Assembly: GCF_020283565.1 (NCBI RefSeq)
Contig: NC_060061.1
Location: 47,281,362 to 47,345,361, forward strand
DNA length: 64,000 nt
DNA from: Trifolium pratense
Taxonomy: Eukaryota; Streptophyta; Magnoliopsida; Fabales; Fabaceae
Direction of reading: 5' to 3'
The notes beneath the pieces were generated by a model. The model saw only the letters and a list, made by a program, of their open reading frames with translations. It made no database searches and was not told the DNA's origin. Position numbers and translations under genes: made by a program. This document shows, one piece after another, positions 45,930-57,846 of the stretch (positions are counted from its first letter, which is position 1; every line of letters starts with the position of its first letter).

Positions 45930-46025
45930 CATTAAATTTGATCTAGTGGTGACGTGTTTGAATAGTATGCCAGAAAGTATGGGTTCGATCATCAACTCTA
46001 TTGTGAATCAAACAAAAAGTAGGAA
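45930..46025 (+). mobile_element. tRNA-derived SINE
   Basis: A-box-like gatctagtggtgacg, B-box-like gggttcgatcat and an A-rich end. The word taatacaag flanks it at 45921-45929 and 46026-46034. Confidence 0.6.
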
Positions 46026-46034
46026 TAATACAAG

Positions 46035-47346
46035 ATAAGATTAAATCGAAAAATTTGGTGACTAACATAAAAAATTAGAACTCTTAAAACACTTAAAAAA
46101 AATTTACCTTTCTTCAAACTTTCAATATATATGGGGAAAAACTCTAACCACACTAACTTATCAAAGCGGAATTTCTCTATCAAAGGAAGGACATATTTAC
46201 AAGGATTTGGACAAGTGTGGGTTTATGTTGTCGTGTATGTAAATATAATACCATTTTTCAAATTTCTCAAGTTACATACGATTTCTCTTTTTGAAGGAAA
46301 ATAAAAAGTTTCATACGATTTTTGGAAATTACGAAAAGTACTTATATATGGTCAAATACATATCAAACTAAAAAACTGTGTATCTATGTCCTTTTTCTCT
46401 CTCAACTTTTTTTAAATTTTATAATTATTATATATTTAGAGAAAAAATAATATGTACTGGAAGTGTAAAATTACCGTCAACCAATATCAACCATATTTTC
46501 CGCACATCACCCCATTAAACTCGATTTTCTTAAGATGATATGGAATAATACTTCATTCTTATTTGTTGTCAATATAAAATTAATTTACACTAACGGTACG
46601 TATTCTTTAAACTCATATTTTTATTAGTGCATTTCTTCAAATCATTGAAAGCAAGAGGGTCCTATAGGTATTTAATTGTGATTGTGATAGTGTAAAAATC
46701 TGTTGCACCAAGAAAATTGTGACCCTATGTAGGACAAGGTTGGTGTGACTTTCAGTCGATTCGGACCTTCTGATTAGTGGCCGTTTGTTATAGCTTATTT
46801 TATATAAAAATCACTTTTTTTTATAAAAATAATCACTTTTAAATGTTTTGCATCTGTTTGTTACATATTTTTAAAATAATCAGAAGCTAAAAATAATCAG
46901 AAAACAGTTAAAAATAAGAAGCTACTAAAAGTAGCTTAATAATAGTTTTTTTTAGAGGAGAGAGAAAAAAAATGTTATAAACAGGAAAGTTATTTGTAAT
47001 TAAAAAAATTACTTTTATAAGTTGTATTCAAACAAACTAAAGAATATTTTATTATAAAAAGTGATTTTTATTATAATAAACAAACACAAAGTAAATTCAA
47101 CTTTTCTAAAAATCTCTAAAAACTAATCTCTAAATTATTTTACATCAAAATCACTATTTATGAGGGCTACGAATAATATAATATTTTCTATTCTAAAGTT
47201 TTGTATAGTGTGTCTATGTTCACCACTTTTTATCATTCTTATGGTGGGATCAAGATCACCTACAGTTGAACTCAACTGCAGGGCCACACAGTGGAGTAAA
47301 TTGTCCTACTATTATTTAAATAATTTAAATAAATTATAAGAACATG
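46035..47346. other. intergenic stretch with a worn MITE
   Basis: The span from about 46783 (ggccgtttgttatagctt) to 47088 (aataaacaaacac) has weakly inverted ends and internal aaaatcact / agtgattttt pairing, typical of a hAT-like MITE. No gene. Confidence 0.4.
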
Positions 47347-47354
47347 GCTAAAAG

Positions 47355-48138
47355 TAGGGGCGGACCCAGTAATGAATTCTTAGTGTGGCTAAATTTTTCA
47401 GCATTACTAAAAAAAATTCATCATCATCCCAATAATTCAGTTAAACAACAAACAATATATAAAATTACTACTAATACAATATGTATATCCAAAAAAAGAA
47501 CACCAATAATAATCCATAAAATTTCTATTAAAAAAAAATCAATAAACTAACAACTATATCCATAAAACTTCAAAATTTCTATTCGAAAAAAAAAACTATA
47601 ACTTATTGAATATATATGTTAAATCATACATATTACTATTGTTTGATAGTTTATTTTGATAAACTAATTCAATTAGCTTATAACTTATTATTTTTTATTC
47701 CAATTTTACCTATGTCATCTACTAATTGAAAAACTTAAACCTATTGTTTTATGTTAGTTCAATCGTTAATTTCACTCAGTACTACAACTTCAATTAGTTA
47801 TCCACAATTTTTTGACAAACAAAATCAAAGTTGATTATTAAAAACATACAAAATATATAACTTCAAATAATACACTATGTATAACCAACCAATGACTTGA
47901 AATCAACAATAGTAGACTATAAACTAATATTTACACTAATACTTAAATTAATGTGTACCGAGAGACATACAGTCATTAATAATAAACTCTAAAGTAATAT
48001 TTACATTAACATTTGTATGAATATGTATAAACAATAATGTAAAATTATTTATAAAATTATTATTATTATTTTTAGAAAAAATTTGGACTGGACTGGTGTG
48101 ACTATAGCCACACCATGCTTCACACAGGTCCGCCCCTG
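47355..48138. mobile_element. hAT-type non-autonomous element
   Basis: Ends TAGGGGCGGACC and GGTCCGCCCCTG are inverted with one mismatch. The 8 bp word gctaaaag flanks it at 47347-47354 and 48139-48146. The interior (784 bp) is AT-rich without transposase. Confidence 0.9.
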
Positions 48139-48425
48139 GCTAAAAGGCTCTATAAACTCAACTGCATGATATCTATTTCCCTTGTGGTGTCAACCTTCAC
48201 ATTGTCTTTTATTCTCAAATCTTTGTCATCACTCATTTTAAGTTCATGGTGGACTGTCCCATAAAACTTCTCAACTAACAGTTTTACTTTAATCCACCAA
48301 ACTATATCTAGATCATGTTCGTTTTGTAGGTGGAAAATTGTCGACTACAATATTATTACAAATAATTGAATATTGCTTATAAGAAATTTTGATTTGTCTC
48401 TTGATATATTAATTTGATTGAACAG

Positions 48426-50277
48426 GTTGCATTTCGTAAATTCAACTGTTTAGCCTTAGCCGACTACCCTGAGCTAAAAGATTTGTGGTATGGCCAACTT
48501 AATCACATTGTGTTTTGTAATCTTAAATCCCTAGTGGTGCAAAGATGTGGTTTTTTATCACATGTACTTCTACCATCAAATGTAATGCAAGCTCTGCGTG
48601 GATTGGAAGATTTAAAAGTAACAAACTGTGACTCGTTAGAAGCAGTGTTTGATGTGAAAGGTTTGAAGTCTAGAGAAATATTGATAAAACAAAGCACTCA
48701 GTTGAAAAGTTTGACTTTATCTAGTTTACCAAAATTGAAGCACATATGGAATGAGGATCCTCTTGAAGTTATCAGCTTTGGAAATTTATGCAAAGTGGAG
48801 GTTTCTATGTGTCCAATCTTGTTATATATCTTTTCATCATCATTGTGCCATGATCTTGGACATCTTGAAATGCTTGATATACTGTCTTGTGGAGTTGTGG
48901 AAATTGTAGCAATAGAAGAAGGTTCGATGGAAAACAACTTTTGTTTCCCCCAACTGAATACAATGGTACTACGTCGTTTGACAAACCTCAAGAGATTTTA
49001 TCGGGGAAAACATTCTTTAGAGTGCCCTTCATTGAAGATTTTGAATGTATACCATTGTGAAGCATTAAGAATGTTTTCCTTCAACCATTTAGACTTCCAA
49101 GAGCCTAATGCCATGGGCGAAAATTATGATATGCTATATCAACAAGCTCTATTTTCTATTGAAAAGGTAAATCCCACCATACCATTTTTTTACTTGTACG
49201 TTTCATAAACTAGTAGTATTAATTTTCGTTTTTGATGTTTAATTTTTCAGTTGAGCCCCAACCTGGAGATGTTGGCCATAAATAGCATGGATGTGTTGGA
49301 GATAGTGAATCAAGAAAATATCTTTCATAAAATTGAATTTCTACGTTTGCAATGCTTCGACGAAACCCCAACTATTTTTCTGAATGATATCCATACATCA
49401 TTTCCTAATCTTAAAAAAATTCAAGTGCGTAATAGTTCTTTTGAAATATTGTTCCCCACTAAAGGAACCACTGATTATTTCAATATGGAGATTTCAAATC
49501 AAATAGGAATTTTGTGGATTTATGAATTGGAAAATCTCAAGCACATCTGGCAGGAAGACTTTCCATTGGATCATCCTCTGCTGAAATATCTTGAAGAGTT
49601 GTTTGTATCAAGTTGTCCAAGTTTGATAAGCTTGGTACCATCGTCAACATCTTTCACAAATTTAACATTTTTGAAAGTGGACAATTGCAAAGAGCTTATT
49701 TATTTAATAACATCCTCAACAGCTAAAAGTCTTGTACAACTCACAACATTAAAAATAATGAATTGTGAGAAGATGTTGGATGTTGTGAAACAGATTGATG
49801 AAGAAAAAGCAGAGCAAAACATCATATTTGAAAACTTGGAAAACTTAGAATTTACTTCTTTGCCAAGTTTTAGAAGCTTCTGCTATGAGAAACAAGCATT
49901 TGTATTCCCATCTTTCATACGTTTCATTGTTAAAGGGTGCCCTCGAATGGAGATATTCTCATCAGGAGTCACGGTAGCACCATACCTGACAAAAATTCTT
50001 GTGGAAGAAGGAAAGATGAGATGGAAAGGTGACCTTAACAGAACTATTGATCAATTGTTCATAGAAAAGGTACACAATTGTCATTGTTAATTAATTATGA
50101 ATTGTTTACTTATTATTCAGTAGCCATTTTCCAATTATTTTAAGTACTTTGACATGAATGTTGTGAATTGTGAATTTCTTGAGCAATCATTATGTAGTTA
50201 AGGGATGATATATTTGTTACTAATAATGAATGTTACCATATTGTCAACAGGAAGTCCCACATTCTAATGTTGAATGA
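48426..50277 (+). pseudogene. CNL disease-resistance gene remnant (LRR exons only)
   Basis: Three exons, 48426-49166, 49251-50069 and 50251-50277, remain in one open phase-0 frame of 528 residues. They encode irregular C-terminal LRRs of the legume CC-NBS-LRR type: LKDLWYGQLNHIVFCNLKSL, LKHIWNEDPLE, LKHIWQEDFPLDHPLL, CPSLISLVPSSTSFTNLT and CPRMEIFSSG. In intact genes the LRRs detect pathogen effects and control the NB-ARC switch. Here the first exon begins at a splice acceptor (ttgattgaacag) with no ATG. No coiled coil, P-loop or MHD motif lies upstream; a hAT element ends 280 bp before it. The open frame and clean splice sites mean truncation is recent, or that a missing 5' exon lies elsewhere. 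Called a pseudogene because the NB-ARC is absent. Confidence 0.85.
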
Positions 50278-50614
50278 GACCATTATATCATTAGTATTTG
50301 CAAGGTACAGAACATGAAATTCTTCTCTTTTAAACATTTTAATTTTTATCCGTGGAGAACTATTATTCGCATCATTTGATAGTGAAGTGTTTTGTTTATT
50401 TTTAAACTCGATAGTTTTGGGTTAAATTTTGTTTATTTGTTTGTGTTGGAAGTTTCCTTTGACTGGAATCAGATTCTCAGCTTGTCAATCTGGATTTTGA
50501 AAACTTTTTTATTGTTCTTCTCATTACTAGGTGGCTTAATTGTTTAGCTTGTTGTGTCTCATATTTTCAGGAAAGATAATCGGTGTGCTGACAGGATTGT
50601 CTCTCTTGCGCTTA
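50278..50614. other. 3' flank of the CNL remnant
   Basis: AT-rich, possibly an old 3' UTR. Nothing else recognised. Confidence 0.4.
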
Positions 50615-50921
50615 GTATGTGTTTGGTTTTGCGGTGGACAGAATTGATTTTGACAGAATTGAGTTTGACATAATTGATTTTAATAGAATTGAGTTTGATA
50701 GAATTGATTTATGTTTGGATATATTCATACAAAAGTGAGTTGAACAAAGAATTTGAGTGTAAAAATCAATTCTAGAATGAGAAGCTACAATTTCTAGCTT
50801 CAAGTAGAATCCATTCTGGAGGCAGAATCAATTCTACTTTTGAGGAACCAAACAAGTCAGAATCCATTCTACATGTCCAGAATCAATTCTGGCTACTCCA
50901 GAATTGAAACCAAACATACAC
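50615..50921. mobile_element. Tourist-type MITE
   Basis: Ends GTATGTGTTTGGTTT and AAACCAAACATACAC are inverted with two mismatches, bordered by TTA on both sides (50612-50614, 50922-50924). The interior repeats agaattgattttg / caattctg words that pair. Confidence 0.8.
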
Positions 50922-51029
50922 TTAGTGGTTCTAGTTTCACTTGGTGGGTTCATGTTCTCTCTGATGTCTCCGGAGCTTATCATTGTAATAGGCTTGGTCT
51001 TCTTGAATTCAAATTGCACTCTTTTTTTC

Positions 51030-51085
51030 TTAATCAAGGTTTTATCCCGGTGGGTTTTCCTTATTAAGGTTTTTAATGAGGCAGT
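51030..51085 (+). other. LTR-retrotransposon remnant (short)
   Basis: The phrase aaggttttatcccggtggg..ttccttattaaggtttttaatgag resembles a conserved phrase in plant Ty1/copia LTRs, by recall. No full LTR or coding domain is present. Confidence 0.4.
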
Positions 51086-51339
51086 TGAACAACTTATTTG
51101 GTTTGTACTATTGTTACCTTGGATTTTGTTCTAGTTCCCCAAGCTTTTTATTTTTAATAATATTTGGTTAGAATTGAACGTTTTGGTTGGGGGGTGCAAA
51201 AATTTCAACATTGTTGGTATGTTTGCAGCCAACTAACAGTTATTACTAACAAAGTTAAAAATAAATATCAATGGAGTTTGGTCTAGCAGAAAGAGATACA
51301 CTCTCACAATATCACAAACTAAAATTTAAATATCACTAA

Positions 51340-51661
51340 GGGTCCGTTTGATCTGCTAAATATAAAGACGGGACAGAACAGTACAGTACAAGACAGAACA
51401 GCACAGGACAAACGTTTAAGGTATTGAACAAACTCTGTGTTATACGATGTTTGGTGGATAAAATGTTATTTTGGTATTTTAGACAACTTGTGCTGAGGAC
51501 AAAAAGTTGTCCCGTGGTTCGGTGGGGGACAAGAATTTCAAGTTTTGTCCGGTCCCTTGGCCCCTAGTTTGTCCAGTACCAGGAACAGTTTTAAAATCAA
51601 ACACAGTACAACAGAAGTTGTCCTGTCCAGTTCCTTATTTTTTAGCAGATCAAACGCACCC
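51340..51661. mobile_element. Tourist-type MITE
   Basis: Ends GGGTCCGTTTGATCTGC and GCAGATCAAACGCACCC are inverted with one mismatch and bordered by TAA (51337-51339, 51662-51664), the PIF/Harbinger target. The GC-richer interior has repeated gacagaacag and gttgtcc words. Confidence 0.9.
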
Positions 51662-51664
51662 TAA

Positions 51665-53950
51665 ATGAGGTACACACATTAGTGTGTGAGTGTGTGACAT
51701 GCCTCAAATAAGATTATTTATAGTGGAGAGAATCAATAACAAAAGAAATAAAAAAGTTAAACATAAATCAATCCTTGTTTTGGATAAGTTAGACATATTT
51801 CTTTAATTTTCGAAAGCATAAAAATATATTAATATGCACGGATTTTGCAAACAAAAAAAAAAAAAAAAAAACTTACATCAAAATGAAGCAGAAAATGTTT
51901 GCTTGGTTGCTGGAAGTGGTAATCAACTTTTATGGTGTTATACTTTGATGTTTTTGTGTAGACAGAAATTCCTAAATTGAATAATGGAATTTAATGTCCT
52001 AAAAAGAGAAACGTAAAAAATTAAGACATTAAGTTCAAGTGATTAATGATTTTCCCTAAGACGAATTGTTTAGAAGAACTCGAGTTCATTTAAGTTAAAG
52101 ATAAATAGATATTATGCGAAATTCGTGAATAATAATCGTGTCTATTAGTAATTTAGTATTATTTCTCTTGTCCTTGACATTATACTCTAGAAAAGCTGGC
52201 TACACTTATTCAGCCAATCATTACCTTATGATTACAACTAACTACAACTCATTCCTTCTAGAAACTTCTAGTTACAAGGACAATTTCAGTAAAATACTAA
52301 AAAATAAATTATTTAAGATTAGTGATAACCTATTAGTGGAAAGTAGGGAACATCTTCAACAAATCATAGTAAAATTTCCAAGTTTCCAATTCAAGAGGTG
52401 TGTCCTTCCACTGAACCCAACACTTTTGTGGCAGCAATATGACCACGCTTAGGACATAGTTTCAGCTAAGATGAGTGGCAATCCTCCCAGGATTAGGACA
52501 TAGTTTCAGCTAAGATAGATGAAATACATTGTCAATTTCAACACTTTTGGATATTAGGACATATATGGCCTCAACATAGTCCCCCAAAATATTAACCTTA
52601 ATAAAACTGAACAATTAAATTAAACAAGGACCAAATGCAATTACATAACCCCTCCTGGCTTCAGCCTTGTACCAAATTTAATACCATCCATCACATTTGT
52701 ATATACTATAATAACAAATCAAGGCAATTGCTAACATGGATCAGTGTCAAAAAATTATCATATACTTTAATTACTGTCAATAGACGACGATACTCAAGAA
52801 ATATAAACTCATGACTCATTTTCTATAGCTTAAACGGTGACCTTCAATACCATATGCACTTTTGTTTCCTCTTATTTTAATCAAACACGTATCAATTAAG
52901 TCATTTTTTCAATTATAAAAACTATGAACTAACCTTCTAGATCCAAGAGACGATATTTATCATTGTTGATATTCAATCGACATGGTACGCCAACAAACAT
53001 ACATGAACTCCTTCCTCCCATAACAGTAGTACCATCTCACATTTTCAGAACCACACATTACAAATTGCTCACACCAATAATAATGAATACTACATTTAAC
53101 CCCACTACATCAACTTAACTCAAAATATACTAGATATGGCACATCATCAAGTATGAAATCACTACAACAAATAAACTCAAAATGTCACCTTACTGTCAGT
53201 TATAATAAATTGTAAGAAAAAACTGATGAAGTACCGGAAACAAACCGCTCTGAATGTTCAACCCTATCTTGTTTCACACAAATGTTGCCTAAGAAAATTA
53301 TGTTTGAATCTCTTGAGACATCTAAGAGCATCTCAACCTACGATTATTTTATTCTTCAACCTGACATTGTATTTTTCTACTACTATGAACTCAGAATATA
53401 AGAATGATAGCAGGCATGATGTTGTACTGATTATCTTCCACCAAGAAAAGGTTATTACAGTGCAAAGACATCATTATAGATTGAAGACAATATGGACTTA
53501 GGCAAAACTAGAGGATGTGCTAAGATATATGGCACAATCAGAGTTAACAGTTGCCTCCTCATTATATATTAGAGCAGAATCAGAATTGGAAGTAACATCA
53601 GACAGAAAAAGAATTATCAGTAACATACCATGCATGATAGTACTCCAAAATATATTCTAAATTTTGTTAGTGTAAATACACAGATGCCCTCATAACAGAA
53701 GACTAAAGGACTTTTTTTTTTATCAAATACTACATAGGAAAAGGTAAAAAACACCATTGGTACACCTAACTAGTAAAAACTGATTATCTAGGGAAGTTTC
53801 AAATCTAAATGAAACAAAACAAACACAGGTTGAAGATCAGGTCTAAAAACAAGTAAGCCGTAAATGAAAATCACAAAAAAATTAATAATCAACTTCTCCT
53901 ATGAAGTATAACTACTAAATATCTTGAAAGCGTAGAGCATATCCAGATGA
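51665..53950. other. long AT-rich stretch before the mTERF gene
   Basis: No coding gene recognised. A short direct repeat aggacatagtttcagctaag occurs at 52450 and 52495. The last few hundred bases may include the 3' UTR of the minus-strand mTERF gene. Open frames at 52138 and 53226 lack domains. Confidence 0.45.
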
Positions 53951-55084
53951 TCAATCGGAATTCTGACCTTTATATGCATCCAATAAGAGTGGATAATCCT
54001 TCTGAAAAGCGGTAAGATATCTCTCCCAAAATGTTTTCTCCCTTATCATAATAAAGGTATTTATGCTCAAACTACTCTTTATGAAACCCTTTGACATCAA
54101 AATCTTAATAACTGTACATCTAGGGACAATTGTTTTCTCCAAGCTACGGTTAAAAACCGAAGGGCATCTAGCAATGTCGTATGGTGTAAAACCCATATCG
54201 TTCACCAAGAAACTCATTATTTTTTGAATCTTTTTTGCCGAGGTCGCCATACATCGAGGATACTTTTGGAACACCAAAAGACAGATATCTTTCGACCATC
54301 CCCACCTCTCAAAAATCTTCAATTTCAATTCCCACGTCTCTTTGTTCATCCTTGCAATTACTGGAACTGCCAAAACAAAATTCGACTTCAAAGGATCGAA
54401 CCCCATTTCCTTAACTAAATTAACAGCCTCAACAAATCTAGAATGCTTGGCGAATGCTCCACTGGGAAAATTGGTTACCATAAAGGAAACCGAATGTTGA
54501 GGCACACCAAGATTCCTTAAAACCTCAATGTTTGGAACCATGGAATCAGGGTAAACGTTGGTTGTCCAATTCTTCATAACTGAAATTAGCTCTTTATCAT
54601 TGCGAACAAGGGTCCTGATAATGTGATAACGAGGTATAATGTTTTCCTCCAAACTTCTTTTAAAAAAGGTAGTGTTACCAATTAGGATTTTAGGGAGATC
54701 AGTGGTTGAAACCCCAATAGATAGCAAAAACTCGAGTTTAGGCAAAAGGGTCTTTTCAGGGTTTGATAAAAGTACTCTAGGATGTTTCTTAACAAGGGTT
54801 GATATTTGGGAATCAGAGAAGTCATAGTTTCTGAGAAGTTGAATTACAGCATTTGGGCCATCATCAGAGTTTTTAAGTTTAAGGGATGTTTCAGGGGACA
54901 ACCCAGCTGAGTTAATGATGTTTGATAACATAAAAGAGTCATCTTGATTTGTGTTGGAAACAGAAACAGATAAATTAGAAAAATGATTGCTGCAATGAAC
55001 AGTTAAAGTAGAGTGAAGTGTAGTAGTATGAGTGAAAACATGAAAGAGATTGAATTTTAACATTGAATCAGTAAACAACAACAT
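53951..55084 (-). CDS. mTERF-family protein (organelle)
   Basis: A single exon of 377 residues from the first in-frame ATG at 55084; a second ATG at 55063 (MLKFNLFHVF) is an equally good start. The N-terminus is basic and hydroxyl-rich without acidic residues, as expected for mitochondrial targeting. The body has tandem mTERF helical motifs: FSDSQISTLVKKHPRVLLSNPEKTLLPKLEFL, SIGVSTTDLPKILIGN, RSLEENIIPRY, GFDPLKSNFVLAVPV, WGWSKDICLLVFQKYPRCM and MGFTPYDIARCPSVFNRSLEKTIVPR. These proteins bind organelle nucleic acids and affect transcription or splicing. Plant genomes carry many tandem intronless members of this subgroup. The frame extends upstream to 55165 only through a TTG, so that is not taken as the start. 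Confidence 0.93.
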   Translation of the reverse strand: MLLFTDSMLKFNLFHVFTHTTTLHSTLTVHCSNHFSNLSVSVSNTNQDDSFMLSNIINSAGLSPETSLKLKNSDDGPNAVIQLLRNYDFSDSQISTLVKKHPRVLLSNPEKTLLPKLEFLLSIGVSTTDLPKILIGNTTFFKRSLEENIIPRYHIIRTLVRNDKELISVMKNWTTNVYPDSMVPNIEVLRNLGVPQHSVSFMVTNFPSGAFAKHSRFVEAVNLVKEMGFDPLKSNFVLAVPVIARMNKETWELKLKIFERWGWSKDICLLVFQKYPRCMATSAKKIQKIMSFLVNDMGFTPYDIARCPSVFNRSLEKTIVPRCTVIKILMSKGFIKSSLSINTFIMIREKTFWERYLTAFQKDYPLLLDAYKGQNSD

Positions 55085-55165
55085 GGTCTTACCAGATTGA
55101 ATGTCATGCAAAATGCTTGGAATTTGTTCTTCTTGTAGTGATGAAATCTGGGAAAGAGTTTCCAA

Positions 55166-56844
55166 TGGATGAGGGTTACACCCTTATCAACTTAACTTTG
55201 TTTATTTTAAAACTCAATTAAATACGGTTAATTTTAATCAGTCTCAATAATATATTAAATTATTTTTAATTTTTTTAAGTTTTTTATGGATGATCTATAC
55301 CATATAAATTTTGTGAAATTCGTATTTATTATAATAGTATTGATCACTTGTCCACGGTAGACCTATGTAGCATCAACCGATATAAGTATTTCTCGTAGGT
55401 TAAAGAAAAGAAAAGCAAAAGTAACAAGTGAAAATATTAGGATTCGAACTTCAATCCTACATATTATATGGGTTTAACTACACATTTAGTCCGTCTAAAA
55501 AATATTAAGTTGGTCCTTACATTGCAATTGTTTGCATTAGTTGGTCTTTGCCGTCATTTTTGTCACATGTGACAGACGGTTTGCATATGTGGACAGACAC
55601 TTGATCACTTGACATGTGTATGGTTGAAACAGTGTTATTGACAAAACTATCGTAAATGACTAACTAATACAAACGGTGGAAACGTAAATGACCAAATTGA
55701 TGCTTTATAAACATAAGACGCCTAATTAAAACTTAAAATAAACGTAAGATACCAAATCTATAATTAAACATAGGGTCATGATAAACAGTGTCTCGTGTAC
55801 TTGTTAAACATACCAAAAAAGAAAATAAATGGTAATAATAAGCTAACTTTTTTTGTCAAAAAGAAAAAAAAGCTAACTTTTTACACTTTTAACATATTAA
55901 ATGCAAAATTTTCATATTAATATGATTAACTAGTGTCCTGGGGACGCTGTTTAGCATTTTTCTTAAACCTATTACATACTCCATCCGTTCCATATTATAA
56001 GCAAAAAAAAAATTACACTTATTAAGAAAAGTAAAATATGATAATTTGAAGTATGACTTTTGTGTTTTTCTTGACATAAGTTTCATGGGAAGATGTAAAA
56101 AGTACTTTTATTGGTTATTAATTATGGAGAAAAGAAGAAAGAGAGTAAATTAAATACAATTTATATTTAATTTTATGAGAATAAATAAAAATAAATTTTG
56201 TAAATGATAAAAGTTAGTTTTTCGTTCTTATCATTTGAGACATAAAAAAGTGAAAATTTTATATAATATAGTACGGGAGAGTACTAAATAAATACACTGT
56301 TTTATCAACTAAGCAAAATTCAACATAAATCATTATCCTTAAATATAAGCAAAAATTATCAAAATTAAGTTTATTTAATGTTATTCTTCCAAAAATACAT
56401 TCATTAATTGTTCTACTTTTTAAAATGATTGTAGAGTTCTAATGCAAATATAAGGTCATTTTATAAATTGTAATAGAAGTTTTACATAAAATCAAGATAA
56501 AAAAGTAACTTTTAATAACGGTGCAAATTAGCATATTTGCTTATAAAAGAGACCGAATTACTGAATATCACTTATAATTGCACATGCGTCACATTAATTC
56601 TTCCATGTTATAATTGCATCAAATATGTAGGCGCCCCAATTAATATAGCGTGTTCGCCAACTTAAATAACCACAATATTTATTTCAAATAAAAAGTCGTT
56701 TTCAATAAACAATTCTAAACAAACAAATTGAAATAATTTTTTTGACTAAGCCAATGGGGAATAATTGTTAAGAATAATGAACTAGGAGTATTTGAAAAAT
56801 ATTAAATTAAATGAAATACCAAAGAATATGCAACTTGCTACAGT
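55166..56844. other. intergenic stretch with repeat fragments
   Basis: From about 55470 (ggtttaactacacatttagtcc) to 55770 (ataattaaac) the ends are weakly inverted, a probable worn foldback element. At 55977-56290 a degraded Stowaway-like copy (tactccatccgttccatatt..tacgggagagta) is visible. No gene. Confidence 0.45.
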
Positions 56845-57846
56845 CTACAGATAAGAAGAATTATACAATCCACAAAGCTTTGTGGCTTTCAAACCCAACA
56901 CACCATCCACCATACGATCATGCCACGTGTCCCTCATAGCTTCATTCAACCGTTGGAAGAACCCCTTCTCATAATTTTCACAATAATGCAACAAACGTGC
57001 AACATGAGTAGGGTCCTTATCCTTCCACCATAAATCACGACCAACTTCACATTCCGGCAACCCTCCGACACCACCGGAGAGTCTCTCGTGGTGGAATCCA
57101 GCTAAATCGGCGATATATTCGGCCATACCATCAAGAAGCCTAGGTGGAGCTTTAGACCTTCCATCCCATAGCCAAACGCTAGCCATGGCACGTTGAATCG
57201 CACCCACTATAGCCATATTGTTGAAATTCTCATCTTCAAATAACATAGGACTAATTTCAATTACATAGCTTTTAATATTTTTTTCGTTGGCGGTAACTAA
57301 AGTAGTAGTATTGAGATTCTGACCGGTAAGACGAAGGGTGACACTCTTTATAATCTTCTTATTCTTGATATTATTATTGTTGCTATTAGGGTAAAGAATT
57401 TGTTCCACAAAGGAGCTTGTGTTGAGGAGTATACGTGTGGCTTTGTCGTTTGAGATGTAAAAAAGAGTGAAACGACGACCCGCTAGGGAGTCTTTGGTGT
57501 CGTTTACTATATGTATGTCAAAGGTTTTTGATGCTTCATAATTTGCCCATATTGAGATTAATGCTACAAAGAGAACAATGATGATTCTATGTATGATGTT
57601 GTTGTTTTGGATCAAGAATTTTGGATTGTTGGTTGTGTTGTAATCTTTGTTTTGGTTAATTTCATAAGAGGAAGGGTTGAAATGAGGTAGGAGGGGTTGG
57701 AGGAGGAAATGTTTGTCTTCCTTTTCCATTGATGATCTTGAAGAAAATGAAGTATATAGTTTTGTGGAAAATGAGAATGGAAATTTAATAAAAAACCAAA
57801 AGATTATATAGTTGTGTTCTTTTAATAATAGGACAATGTTGGCCAT
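56845..57846 (-). CDS. plant basic secretory protein (BSP) family, degenerate protease
   Basis: Intronless. The ORF gives 333 residues from the ATG at 57846 or 294 from 57729 (MEKEDKHFLLQPLLPHF). A TA-rich TATA-like run (57896-57908) precedes the first ATG closely. A hydrophobic helix IIHRIIIVLFVALISIWA (about residues 85-103) suggests a type II membrane anchor or uncleaved signal. The BSP domain follows: FDIHIVNDTKDSLAGRRF, VTLRLTGQN, RAMASVWLWDGRSKAPPRLLDGMAEYIADLAGF, and a C-terminal FFQRLNEAMRDTWHD region. BSP proteins are pathogen-related secreted metalloprotease relatives. The usual HExxH metal site is replaced by QRAMA here, so proteolysis is unlikely. Which ATG is used is open. Confidence 0.85.
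   Translation of the reverse strand: MANIVLLLKEHNYIIFWFFIKFPFSFSTKLYTSFSSRSSMEKEDKHFLLQPLLPHFNPSSYEINQNKDYNTTNNPKFLIQNNNIIHRIIIVLFVALISIWANYEASKTFDIHIVNDTKDSLAGRRFTLFYISNDKATRILLNTSSFVEQILYPNSNNNNIKNKKIIKSVTLRLTGQNLNTTTLVTANEKNIKSYVIEISPMLFEDENFNNMAIVGAIQRAMASVWLWDGRSKAPPRLLDGMAEYIADLAGFHHERLSGGVGGLPECEVGRDLWWKDKDPTHVARLLHYCENYEKGFFQRLNEAMRDTWHDRMVDGVLGLKATKLCGLYNSSYL

Noticed and set aside
47344..47550. 68-residue frame
   Set aside because: Lies across the end of the hAT element; no homology or codon bias.
48414..48425. Start of the CNL remnant at 48414
   Set aside because: The codon is TTG, and the sequence is the end of an intron with acceptor aacag.
55085..55165. N-terminal extension of the mTERF protein
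   Set aside because: Begins at TTG, not ATG; no splice evidence supports it.
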